Positions 50,444 through 62,205 of a stretch of 64,000 bases of DNA are shown one piece after another. Source of the DNA: Artemia franciscana (lineage: Eukaryota; Arthropoda; Branchiopoda; Anostraca; Artemiidae); assembly GCF_032884065.1 (NCBI RefSeq), contig NC_088875.1:44067291-44131290 (forward strand), written 5' to 3'. A program made the position numbers and the translations under genes. Below the pieces are notes generated by a model that searched no databases, was not told the origin of the DNA, and saw only the letters and a list, made by a program, of their open reading frames with translations. Every line of letters starts with the position of its first letter. The first letter of the stretch is position 1.

Positions 50444-51420
50444 ATTACTCAAAGAAAGAAAACGATCAAAAATGGGATTTTTTAAGGCCAAATGAAAATA
50501 CTGAGGAAAATACAGAAAGTGAATATTTCGAGAGAACAACCGCCTCTCTTCTTCAGCGCGAACAAAATAATTTGATCAAGGAAAAAAAAAACCTAAAAAA
50601 CAAGCGTGGAAAATACAACAAAACCAATGAAGAAACTCCAAAAAATTAAATAAAATGCAATAAAAGACCAAAATTTAAGAGTATTAAAATCAAATACCTA
50701 ACAAATGATGAAGTGAGCTATTCGCCAATATCCGCGATTTGCACAAAGTCCAAACAAATTTGAACTACCAACAACGGATACTAACGAACAACTAAGAAAT
50801 AAAAGAAAATATTGATTCACTCAAACAAACGAAGCAGAAATTGAATACATTGGCGAACTAGGTCACCTGATTTCTGATTTTAACCATTGCATTTCTTGTG
50901 GACACCCTTTGAGACCTAAGGGGTTGATGATATATTTGATTATGTGATTGGGGAAGTGGTTCAACGTTTATTCCAGGGATTACTAGAGTAATCCCTAAGG
51001 GAAAGCCGTTACTTGACCTAGTATTGAATATTCAATTGCTGCTTTGTTTCTTTGAGTGAATGGATTTTTTCTTCTTTTTTTCTCAGTTGTTCGTTAGTAT
51101 CCGTCGTTGGCAGTTCAAATTAGTTTGGATTTTGTACAAATCGCGGATATTGGCGAATAACTCAGTTTATTGTTTGTTAGGTATTTGATTTTAATTCTTT
51201 TAATTTTTGATCTTTTATTGAATTGTATTTAATTTTTTGGTGTTTTTTATTAGTTTTGTTTGACTTTCCACGCTTGTTTTTTGGTTTTCTTTTTCCTTGA
51301 TCATATTATTTTGTTCGCGCTGAAGAAGAGAGGCGGTTGTTCTCTCGAAATAATCACTTTCTGTGTTTTCTTCAGTATTTTCATTTAAAACTGCATTTTT
51401 GATTATTTTCTTTCTTTAAG
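50444..51420. repeat. Long inverted repeat, ~380-400-bp arms
   Basis: The left arm (about 50444-50845) holds, among others, 'gaaagaaaacgatcaaaaatg', 'cgagagaacaaccgcctctc', 'caagcgtggaaa' and 'ttcgccaatatccgcgattt'. The right arm (about 51045-51420) holds their reverse complements in mirrored order. The spacer is about 200 bp. The left arm has an open frame (50407-50649, lysine/asparagine/glutamate rich) with stops in the right arm. It could be a foldback transposon or two opposed copies of one element. Confidence 0.75.
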
Positions 51421-51440
51421 TTATCGTAGGCCCATTTACA

Positions 51441-52222
<782 letters not shown>

Positions 52223-52880
52223 ATTTCGGAGGTTTGAGAAATGTTGTCGCAGCGCCATTTATTTTGAATTGTGTTTCTAATTGAGCGGATTTTCTGAAAA
52301 ATTAGCCACATGGTAAAGATGAATTCTATAATTGTTTAGTTCATTCAGGTTTTTTGCAATGTGTTAATATTTGTGATTTGGTAAAATTTATAATATTTAG
52401 TTTACCTATTGTTGCTAAAAAGAGGGATATATTAACAGGATAAGCTTGTTTTGGTTTTACTTGGTTGTTTTACATTTGCTGTTTTTTTTTCTTTCATAGG
52501 CATGTATTTTGGGGGGGATACTTGACACGGGGATGCCATGGATATTCTGTGGTAGCCACAACACTGTGCTGGGTAGAGAATTTAAAGTGGCGAAACCCTA
52601 TATAGGCCAGTGTATTCTCCTGATGAGCCCTTATGTTGGGTGTTGCCTCTGAATTATTTGTCTATATTATTTTTTCTATTGTTTGGTAAATGACGACTTA
52701 TACTTATTGACGACATGACTGCCTGTCCATGGATTATTCTTTATGGTTGATTGTGTATGGCTATGCTGTTTGACCTATGTGATTGTATGGATGAGTAGGG
52801 TTAAGGCCTCATTCAAGTGCTGGTCTATATTAATCACTAATTTAGGAAAGCAGTCTTCCTTTTCTCCTTCTGTCTCTCTC
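52223..52880. other. Unassigned, possibly the 3' UTR of the preceding element
   Basis: Phrases such as 'ggtagccacaacactgtgctgggtagagaatttaaagtggcg' and 'tgatgagcccttatgttggg' look like retroelement 3' UTR, but I cannot confirm this. Confidence 0.35.
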
Positions 52881-52969
52881 TTTTTTTTTTTTTTTTTTTT
52901 GTGTTTGTGCTGTTGCATTGGTGATTTCTCCTTTTTTTTGTGTTTGTGCTGTTGCATTGGTGATTTCTC
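52881..52969. repeat. T-run plus 39-bp tandem duplication
   Basis: 'gtgtttgtgctgttgcattg' followed by 'gtgatttctc' occurs at 52901 and 52940, each copy after a T run. Confidence 0.95.
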
Positions 52970-52976
52970 TTTTCAT

Positions 52977-52982
52977 GATATA

Positions 52983-53079
<97 letters not shown>
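52977..53079. repeat. (TA)n microsatellite, ~100 bp
   Basis: A TA array with two CA/TG interruptions near 53000-53015. Confidence 0.97.
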
Positions 53080-53081
<2 letters not shown>

Positions 53082-54367
53082 TAAAGCATCAAGAAAATGA
53101 AATCTGACTATTTTTAAAAATTTCCAAGACTATGTACTTGCTTAAAAATTAGAAAAGGTTCGGGAATTTACTGAAAAAGATCTCAATATGCAGCAATGCT
53201 GTTTTTTGTAATAGTGGGTTCCAAATTTAAACAAAAGAAATGTGATAGAAAAAAAAGACCGATAAAAGCTAAACAATATATGGCACAAAACAGCCTAAGA
53301 ATCTATAGTTTTCATTTGAAATATATTTTGTTGTAATGAATTAACAAATTTTATTAATATTCGAATTTTGTATGCGGACGAGAAGTGTTGTCAAGTCTGT
53401 ATAATTAGTTTTCTTTATTTATTTCACATCTCGGCGTGGCAACACTGAGAAGAAATGTTATGCTGCCCAAAAAGAACCATATTTTTGAAACAGCCAAAAG
53501 AAAATCTTAGAAAATCGTGGCTTTGAGTATGAAAAAATGTAAAATAAGTTTAGGGGTAAAAAATGTTTTTATCGAATATCCTCGGCACTGTTAAACCAAT
53601 TTCCTCTTAAACAAATTTGCTGTAAAACTGTAAACAATCCCCCTAACTTGATACAAAATCTGAAAAAAAATTAATCAGTTTTGCTTTTGAAGGAATTATT
53701 CTTCTTTTTATGTTCTCCTATGGAATTTATGCTGTAAATTAAACCAGGTGTACTGACTATGGACACTAGCTTAATGTATTAGCATTATTTGTAGAGCGAT
53801 TTATTTCTTTTAATATAGAAACAGATGCTTTCATCTGCTTTAAAAGTTCCCTTGTTTATTTCGGAGTTAGCAAAGATTGATAGGAATCTCCATCCAGAAT
53901 TGAAAACTTCCTTCCAACCTGTTAAACAAAAAAACATAAATTGTCTAAAAACATTCAAGGTCCTGTTCTAACTCATTTCTCAGTGAGAGGACTATTTTCT
54001 TGGAAACAAAATAGCGAATCTATATCTGATAGACCTAAAACTTGTTTCGTGAAACAACAAGACATTTTACAGAGAGAGAGAGAAAAACAAAAACAAATGA
54101 AAGGTAGTGAAGTTGTTTCCACGCACAAAAGGTAAAAAAAAAATCAAGAAAAACAAATTTGTTCTTTCTTTTCGTCTATGAATGTTTCATCCCTTGTTAT
54201 AGGGGATGAATTGACTCAGCAGATGAAAGTCTCGTTCAACTTTTGTGGCTGCGTTTCTGCCCTTTTTTCTCTAGTAATCCCAAGTGTATGGTGGCATAAT
54301 TCTATTCCATTTCGCGCTATACGGAGGAGCGCCTATTGTGGAGGTTAAAGGCCTAAAAGTTTTGAGT
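53080..54367. other. Unassigned sequence in junctophilin intron 3
   Basis: A frame at 53941-54135 (ends REREKQKQMKGSEVVSTHKR) is charged but not recognised and lacks convincing splice context. An AG run (54074-54088) is present. Confidence 0.4.
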
Positions 54368-54850
54368 CTAAAATACAATGTCCTTCGCACGGGAAAGTGC
54401 CGTTTGTCGACCTTTTGAGAGTGATTTTTGGCCCTTGGCCATTCGTTGGATGCGACTAAGCCAGTGAAGCTGGCGACTTTTGAGCCGGTTCATTATAGCT
54501 GGTACATTTTGAATTTGATTTTTTTTATCTACGGTTTTCTTTTTGTTTTTTATCTGTTTCTCGCTTTGCATATTTAGTTTTCTCTGTCCTTTGATATTTT
54601 TTAAACTTGTTCTTGAAGTGCATTCAGTACCGTGGAGGTCTTTGCCAAATATCTTCTCCAATACCAGAATTTTTTTTCGCTTCTCGGGTTGTATTTCTGG
54701 TTTACTCTTGTCTTGTCTATATCTTCTTGCCTTTTTCTTGCAATGAGATCTGACTGGCAGTGGACTTCTCCAAAAAATCTTTTTTGTTTTTTTTATTTCA
54801 TCCCCATGGAGACTTTGTTTCTGGCTTTTTGGCTTTTCGGAAGTGACCAA
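54368..54850 (-). pseudogene. Lysine-rich frame with a retrotransposon-tail-like motif
   Basis: A 160-codon minus-strand frame, very rich in lysine. Only the last part, NRLKSRQLHWLSRIQRMAKG, resembles the RLRWLGHVxRM block of RTE-like RT tails. The rest has no recognisable domain. It could be a heavily decayed retroelement or chance. Confidence 0.25.
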
Positions 54851-56095
54851 AATATTTACACTTCTATGACTATGTCCATTGGCTTAATTCTTTTTCTTTG
54901 TTTGCTTTGTCTTTTCTTTTAATCATCTTCATGCAACAAAATGGCTTTGTGGTCGTGGCCAGAATATCTGCAACTCTCATATTGTGTCCACAGACGGTAA
55001 TTGTTTATTTCCGATTGTCACTTAACATACAATCTACCTGTTTTTATGAGGTTGGTCCCCACTACACCGGTCTCGGCCTTTCAACGTTCTCATTCCCACG
55101 TGCGAAAATTTTTCTCAAATCCTACGCACGTTCGAGCACTTCTACACCCGGAGAATTTGACAATGAACAGATAAAACAAGATATTCTTTTATTAAACCAA
55201 TAAATAGTTCTTCTGGAAATTAATGCTTCTTTTGGCGCATAGTCAAAGAAAGGATTATTATCTCATCAGGAAGAAAAAATGCAGCATAAGCAGATCTTAG
55301 GTTATCAATTTTCCAAGACTTCCTAAATTCCAGAATGACAATGATCCTGATCATTAGTGTGTATTCTAATAGAAAAGATTCTTTATCAGGCTTAATTTAG
55401 CGAAAAGGCGAAAAAGCTGAACATATTTAAGAATTAAAATGAAGAAATGCAGAACATACATAAACTTATGCTGTTGTTCCATTAGATTTTAGTTGAAAGT
55501 TTTTAAGATCACATTATATTTTCCTAACATTGTCAGTGAAATAGTATGGTACCTAGAATCTTTATCTGAGAGGGATCAAGCCAATGGGGAGTGGGATTAA
55601 ACTGCCAAAGAAGTAAAATTTTAGGTATCTCTATGCCTTACAAATTATTAAAAATGATTTATGTTTTGATTGTATTGCTTATTTTATCACTATCTTAAAA
55701 AGAAAAAATAATTTAAAAACATGCTCGAACTTCCCGGTTTTTTTCAAAATCAGTATAGTTATACATAAATTTCTAAATATAACATAAATTCCCATCGATT
55801 GTTGCAACTCATACCAAATTATATAAAAATCAATTGGTAAAATTTTTGGCTGCATGATATTGAATCATCGAAATTTTTGTTTGTAAGTTTTAACACCTTC
55901 ATTCTTTTCACCTTTTTTATTAACCTCTTTTCGGTTTGGGTTTTATCTCTTATGTGAATCAATTTTTTAGTTTTAATTTAGCTCTTTGCTTTTCGTTACA
56001 CGACTCTTTTTCTTTTCTTTTTTAATTGATTTAGTTTATATAAATACATTCATGGTTGCAAAATCGGTTAAAGCGTCTTATGAATAATAGTCAGT
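54851..56095. other. Unassigned sequence
   Basis: No gene recognised. The plus-strand frames 54632-54922 and 54898-55203 are hydrophobic because the DNA is T-rich. Confidence 0.45.
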
Positions 56096-56640
56096 AATAT
56101 TAAAAAATAGTTGTTATTAGTCGTGATAGTAGTTGTCACAGTAAAAGTAATCGGGGATGGAGTGGCCCCAGAAGTTGTACTGGTATTCCCATAGGAGCAG
56201 TACCGGTCAAACTTGTAGAAGTAAGACTAGTCACGGTGGGGGTAACAGTGTGGAAGCAGTCATGATAGAAGCGGCCGTAATAGTAACAGCTGTGGTAGGA
56301 ATAGTCAGAGTAGAAGTAGTCGTGGTAACAGTGATTGAGATTGAGAGAGTCGTTAAAGAAGTAGATACAGGGTTGGGTGTCACGAAACGAGCAGTCTTAG
56401 TCAAACGTGTTGGAACAGAAATATTCACGATTGGAGCATTCCGAGTAGATATAATCTGTCTAGGTTTTTTAAATTTTGAAAATGACACACGACAAGCTGT
56501 GAAACAAAAGTTCCAAGTATCTTGAGAGCCAAGTAGTAAGAGGGCTTGCACTAGCGGTGCCTTTGTAAAACACGCAATATTTTTTTTCCCGACCACTTTG
56601 TATAGATATCGTAGAAATCGAAAAAGCGACTCACCCAATG
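56096..56640. repeat. Degenerate GTA/GTC trinucleotide region
   Basis: Loose (GTA)n- and (GTC)n-like sequence from about 56100 to 56360. It opens a minus-strand frame rich in threonine (56231-56638) and a plus-strand frame rich in valine. It resembles an old, mutated version of the TAG runs elsewhere. A mucin-like exon cannot be excluded but has no support. Confidence 0.4.
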
Positions 56641-56649
56641 GTCACCAGT

Positions 56650-57200
56650 AGCTGAAAAATGGTTGACCCTCTTTTGTACCTTTTTGTGCCCCCAGACATC
56701 CTTGTAACACCAAATTGGTATCCAGATCAAAATTTTGGATAATTGTTTTGTTTAGAATAGCTGAAGGTTTAAGAAGTGTGCCTCAGGGGGTCAAAATGAT
56801 CCTAAAAGCCTCAGAGGTGAGGGCCCTAATTTATTTTTATCTACTATTCAAATTTAGGTTTTCTCAGAGGATATACTCTTGTGCTAAATATAATAAAGAA
56901 CCATGTGCCTCCCATATATTGTATTATTTTTTCATTTTCCACTAAGTGTGGTCATAAGAACTTTGAGGGGGGATTAATTCGATTGGAACGTGAAATTTTT
57001 AGTGTATTTTTAATAATGTAAAATGACTGAAGGAGAACGAGATTCCCTCTTGTGTCGTATCTGCTGCATCCTGCCGCCCCCGCTGATATCGGGCCGGAAC
57101 TTTGCGATATCCATTTCACCAAAAATTATTGGAAGAACCAACTACTATGGGTAAGGGGATGACATGCCCCAACGTCCCGATTTCTTATAGATATGTTTTA
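56650..57200 (+). repeat. Diverged G-rich modules of the hairpin-headed family
   Basis: 'gatcaaaattttggataattgttttgtttagaatagctgaa' and 'cctcagggggtc' are recognisable module words, repeated in part near 57090-57160. Strong divergence. Confidence 0.45.
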
Positions 57201-57539
57201 TAGTGGAGAAAGCCGGTGTATTCGGCCTTAAATGTCCAATTGGCTTAAGAGTTTCACTGAACGCCTAAAAGTGAAGAGGAGTACACATTTTGCTAGGAAG
57301 GCAAGTCATTAAGGGGCCCGAAAATGGGTCAAAATCTTTTGCCCCTGATTGTTTTTAAATAGAAGATCTGTAACATCTCTGTGATGGCTTATAGGATGAA
57401 GGTGACCCTTTTGGGTAGAAATAGGTGGGGGGGGGGGGGTCTCAAAACTGATTATCAACAAGCGATTTGGTTTTAAACGTAATTTTGACGACAAATTTTG
57501 CCTATTTATAGACATTTTCCTTACTGGGGCAATGTCAAA
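57201..57539. other. Unassigned sequence
   Basis: Contains a G run at 57426-57440. Nothing recognised. Confidence 0.4.
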
Positions 57540-59300
57540 TCCGTCTACTAGGACGGCATTCGGCTCTTTTCAAAGTCAAGCTTCAACTTATTTCGCTTGC
57601 CCAATAGGTCAAAGGATTTTCTGCTTAGTTTCCTTGTCGCGTGTTGGCGATAATAATGTTGATAATAAACGAAAGACTTTGTTTACTTTAAACAGGATTT
57701 TACCGGCCGAAGTAATAAACTTTCAACTCTGATCTAAATAAGAAGAAAAAAGAAGGTTCGCTCATATGTAGAGGTTTTTTTATCAGATGAAACGAAATCC
57801 GTTTACCGGACCACCATTTGACTTTTGTCTTTCCGTTGTAGCATTAGTGATGATAATGGTGAAAATTATAATAATAATAATAACAAAGAAAATATTCTGT
57901 TTAGTTTAAACATAATTTTACGGAATAAAAAACATTCTTTTGTCTCTGGTCTGAAAAAGTAAAGCGATGCGAAGTTCTAACAATGTGTAGACGTTTTTTC
58001 CTCAAATAATGCAAAATCTGATCATTTGAGCGGGTGGATCCAAAAATGTATTAAAGCAAATTTTACAAAAAAAAATAGAAAAAACTTGCTGCTAAATAGT
58101 GTTTTTGGACTCCGGAAACATTTTGCCAAATCTTTGACTTTTGAAACTTGATTCATTTCCAGGCTATAAAGCATAAAAACGATCTAATAAAGTGACTCTT
58201 ACTTCAAACGTACTGGAATCATCAATAATCCAACGTCGTTTCACATTTGTTCATTTTGACTTTTGTCAATTTTTGGATAGGTTAAAGTTACTTTTAGTTT
58301 TTATCTTTTTGATTATATTATCGCTGAAATTGATTATTTAACCATAATATGAAATCCAACTAATCATTTCGATAGACTAAATTCATAGTCTGTTGTATGA
58401 ATTCTGGCAGGGGAGGGATTATATTTTGAACTACATCCTTTCTTTCTCAAAATTACATCTTTGACGAAGCGGCTCAATAAGTTTCTCATATTTTCATGTT
58501 CGTTCCAACGAACTGACCTGACTGAAGAGAAATTTTGTCTAAATGAAGATGTTTTTCACCTATCATGTTTTTATCCTACTTTTTGCCTATATACACACGT
58601 TTTATCATCAGATGACTCAAAATCCAATTGCTGGAGCGGCATTTGACTCCTGTCAAATCCTGGATTGATTGTATTTATGCTTGTCAATGGCTGAGGCTTA
58701 TATGGGCGAATCAAAACTTTTCTGGTTTTTTTCTTTGTCTTGTTAGCGATGATGATGGTAATGATTTATATTAAAGAGAAGATTGTTCTAACTTTAAATA
58801 CAGTTTGGACCACCAAGAAATGAAACTTTCCAGCTCTGATCTGAAACAGAAGCGAAGTGAATGTTCATTCCTACCAAAATGCTCTTTTTCCGGACTTCGT
58901 GAAATCTGGTTGCTGGAGTAGTGTTGTCAGTTGTTTGATCTAAAATTGCACCACCTAAAAGTGAAAATGCGCCGAAAGCTACATTTTCTAGTGAAAATGC
59001 AGCGAATCAATTATTTTCCGCCTCAAGAAATACACCGATTAGAAAAACTAAGTGCACTATCACCTCATAAAAGCGCTGAAATGTCGCAAATGCACCCCCT
59101 TTGGCCACTCTCTATTAGAGTGCAATCGGATTCCTGTCAAAATCAAACTCTATGTGTTTTTCGTGTCAATAACTGACCCTTATTTGCAAAAATTAAAGAA
59201 ATTTTCTGTTTTGTTTCCTTTGCTTGTTAGTGGTGATGGCACAATTTCATGCTCTCTTTCATCTGTTCTTGTCGTCACTTCTGGCATTGACGGCTTTCAT
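57540..59300 (+). repeat. Three to four degenerate copies of an unnamed repeat
   Basis: The sequence 'tttccttgtcgcgttggcgataataatg', 'ctttaaacaggattttacc', 'aactctgatct(a/g)aa' and 'atcagatgaaacgaaatccg' near 57620-57800 recurs in weaker form near 57830-58030, 58590-58930 and 59210-59250. Units are 200-500 bp apart. No coding frame is shared between units. Confidence 0.5.
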
Positions 59301-59659
59301 TTTGGCAACGCTGCAGAAATTTCAATGCTTCCGCTTTAAGAGAGCTAGTGCATCTGGTCCTGTTTCTAGATAAAGAATGAAATTGGTTTTAGCAGGTAGC
59401 ATGACATTCTAACAAAAAAAATTCAAGCCCAAATGGAGCGCTTCATTTCTTTTTCTTCCTCAATTGGTGCTAATCAGCTTCATTCTGCTGGTTACAAAGA
59501 GCAAAACTAGGCTCGTAGAAGGTGACAATAAAGCTTGCAGAATAGGGCAAAAGTATATAGCGTATCTATACAGGGCAAATAGATAAAAAGTGTATAGGGG
59601 AAAGTATATTTACGCGTATATGGTTTGTTCGAAAGCAAATCTTGAAGTCTTCAAATATC
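59301..59659. other. Unassigned sequence
   Basis: A weak local duplication 'agtatatagcg / agtatatttacgcgtatat' is present near 59550-59620. Nothing else was recognised. Confidence 0.4.
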
Positions 59660-59750
59660 TGACAAAATAAGATTGACTATGTCGGTCAATCTTGACAAAG
59701 TAAGATTGACACTTGTCGGTGGCACCGACAAGTGTCGGTGCCACCGTGGC
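59660..59750. repeat. Cluster of perfect palindromes in two and a half direct repeats
   Basis: Direct units start GACAAAATAAGATTGAC (59661) and GACAAAGTAAGATTGAC (59694), with a third partial unit at 59727 (GACAAGTGTCGGTG). Unit 1 folds as AAGATTGAC (59669-59677) against GTCAATCTT (59685-59693). Then come two overlapping perfect hairpins with 14-bp arms: 59708-59721 against 59723-59736 (1-nt centre), and 59717-59730 against 59733-59746 (2-nt centre). It is GC-rich for its surroundings. No gene is attached; the function is unknown. Confidence 0.9.
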
Positions 59751-59992
59751 AAAAATTATTTGTTTCGCAAATGCACAGGTCTTAAACGCTAAAATAATAC
59801 ACTTGTCTTTTCCGATAGCTCTTGTGCTAAAATTCAGGTCCTTAGCCCCTTGACCTTAGTAAAGCCCTTTTACTTTTTATAACCTTTTCTTAATTGATGA
59901 TTTGAAATAACATTAAGAGGGGCAGTGTCTAATGAAAAGTAATTTATGAAGCTCAGTTAGTTAAGGCCTTTTTCTTTTTTTGTCTTTGCTGA
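59751..59992. other. Unassigned sequence
   Basis: Nothing recognised. Confidence 0.4.
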
Positions 59993-60109
59993 AGAGCGTA
60001 AATGTTAAGGAGGGGACCAACTCCCTCATATGCGTAATAACTTATGGTAGTTTAAAGTTTTAATGTTGCTCCTTACTTTTAGTTGAAAAAAACTTGTTTC
60101 TTTTAATTT
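59993..60109 (+). mobile_element. 3'-end fragment of the hairpin-headed family
   Basis: Only the last arm of the terminal foldback ('gaagagcgtaaatgttaagg' to 'cttgtttcttttaat') is present, 71 bp before the start of a full-length copy in the same orientation. Confidence 0.75.
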
Positions 60110-60180
60110 TATTATTAAAAGCTTCTAGTTCAAATCAAAAGTCGGTCACAGCTGGTGTCACCATAAAGAACTTTGTTAAT

Positions 60181-61850
60181 CAAACAGTTCGTGGTAACGA
60201 ACTGTAGTAAGGAGCGACCAGGCTCAATAGTAACCGAAACTCTAAGAAAATGGAATTTTGATACCAAGAGTTACATCAAAAGAATGGCATTTTAATGCTA
60301 ATTTTAAGTATATAAGTTTCATCAAGATTAGTCTTACCCATCAAAAGTTACGAGCCTGAGAAAATTTGCTTCATTTTAGAAAATAGGGGGAAACACCCCC
60401 TAAAAGTTATGCAATCTTAACGAAAATCACACCATCATATTTAGCCTATCAGAGAACCTTGTTGTCGAAGTTTCAAGCCCCTATCTACAAAGATCTGGAA
60501 TCTCGCATTTTTTGCCAGAAGACAAATTACGGATGCGTGTTTATTTTTTTTTTGTTTTTGTTTTTTTTTCGTTTTTCGCGAAAGGGCTCATTCTAACGGA
60601 AATTAAAAGTTCTAGTGCCCTTTTTAAGTGACTAAAAAAATGTAGGGCACCTAGGCCCCCTTCCACGCTCAATTTCCCCCAAAATCACCGGATCAAAATT
60701 CTGAGATAGCCATTTTATTCACCATAGTCGAAAAACCCAATAACTAGGTCTTTGGGGACGACTTACTCCACCGCAGTCCCCGTGGGAGGGGCTGCAAGTT
60801 ACAAACTTTGACCTGTGTTTACATAGAGTAATGGTTACTGGGAAGTGTACAGACGTTTTCAGGGGGATTTTTTTGGTTTGCGGGGGATATTTGAGGGGAG
60901 GGGGGCTACCGGGGAGGATCTTTCCATGGAGGAACTTCTCATGGGGGAAGAGACTTTCAATGGAGGGGGCACAAGATTTTCTAGCATTATTTAAAAAAAC
61001 AATGAAAAAATTAATATCAAAAGTTTTTTCTACTGAAAGTGTGAAGCAGCATTAAAACTTAAAACGAACAGAAATTATTACGCATATGAGGGGTTTACCT
61101 CCTCGTAATACCTCGCTCTTTACGCTAAAGTATTTTTAGTAATTTCAACTATTTATTCTACGGCCTTTGTGATTCAGGGGTCATTCTTAAGGAATTGGGA
61201 CAAAATTTAAGCTTTAATGTAAAGAGCGAGGTATCGACGAGGGGTGAGCCCCCTCATATACGCAATAAAAACATACGATAGAAGTTCGCTACGTAATTTA
61301 ATTTGTAAGTTACGTATATTTTTTACTTATGAAAACGTTCGTAAAAAATTATAAGTTATAGTTGCCTTTTTAAATAATCAAAAAATTGGAGGGCAACTAG
61401 GCCTCCTTCCTCGCTCCTTTTTTCTCAAAATCTTCCAATTAAAACTATGAAAATGCCATTTAGCCCCAAAATATTAATATGCAAATTTCGTTTGAATTAT
61501 TTATGTGCGGATAGCCAAGATCAAACCATGCATTAATTCAAAAACGTCCAGAAATTAAACAAAAAAACAAGTTTTTTTTAAATGAAAGTAAGGAGCGACA
61601 TTAAAACTTCAAACGAACAGAAATTACTCCGTATTTGAAAGGGGCTTTTCATCCTCAACGCCCCGCTCTTTACACTAAAGTTTGACTCTTTGTCTTAACT
61701 CTATTTTTAAAACAGTGAGAAACTTTAGCGTAAAGAGCGGGGCGTTGAGGAGGAAAAGCCCCTTTCATGTACGGAGTAATTTCTGTTCGTTTTAAGTTTT
61801 ACATGTTGCTCCTTACTTTCATTTGAAAAAACTTGTTTTTTTTATTTAAT
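60181..61850 (+). mobile_element. Full-length reference copy of the hairpin-headed family (1,670 bp)
   Basis: Order: caaa plus the perfect hairpin CAGTTCGTGGTAACGAACTG (60185-60204, 8-bp stem, GGTA loop); GTAAGGAGCGACC (60207-60219); a unique 5' segment to a T-rich tract (60545-60575); the G-rich module (60600-60970); foldback 1 (about 61030-61265); a short unique segment; and foldback 2 (61554-61850), which ends in an AT-rich tail. The word GTAAGGAGCGAC near the left end recurs inverted near the right end (gttgctccttac, 61805-61816), giving subterminal inverted repeats. No protein is encoded, so it must be non-autonomous. The superfamily is unresolved and no target-site duplication is evident. 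Confidence 0.88.
61554..61850. repeat. Terminal foldback module of the full-length copy
   Basis: The left arm from 'attaaacaaaaaaacaag' and the right arm ending 'cttgttttttttatttaat' are reverse complements over about 120 bp. The inner 'ctttacactaaagtttgac' mirrors 'actttagcgtaaag'. Confidence 0.85.
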
Positions 61851-62082
61851 TCAGTATAAAAGTCAAGTACTGAAATTTGATAAGCAGCTTACGTTTGTCA
61901 CAAATGGTATCTAATTTTCATAAAAATTGTTTTTAAAGATTTTTGAAATTACTAACTACAAATGTTAGACAGCAATTTTATTATGAGCCTCAAGTTTAGT
62001 ATTTTACTACATTCTTCCCAAAACGGCATTCAATTTCCATCAAGGTGTGTATTCAAAGGCCTCGGTGTTTGTTAATATATAA

Positions 62083-62108
62083 AGATTCAGTCTATATAAG
62101 ACTGATAT

Positions 62109-62187
<79 letters not shown>

Positions 62188-62205
62188 ATTCGATCTATAC
62201 AAGAT
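62083..62205. repeat. (TA)n array flanked by imperfect direct repeats
   Basis: 'aaagattcagtctatataag' (62083) precedes and 'aaagattcgatctatacaag' (about 62184) follows a TA array of about 76 bp (62109-62184). Confidence 0.85.

Noticed and set aside
53941..54135. Possible fourth junctophilin exon
   Set aside because: It lacks MORN VII-VIII motifs or helical-region similarity and has no clear acceptor in frame.
54543..54922. Hydrophobic plus-strand frames resembling membrane proteins
   Set aside because: Phe/Leu/Cys richness reflects T-rich DNA. There is no family motif or consistent start context.
56231..56638. Threonine-rich mucin-like exon on the minus strand
   Set aside because: It follows from degenerate trinucleotide DNA, with no signal peptide and no splice context.
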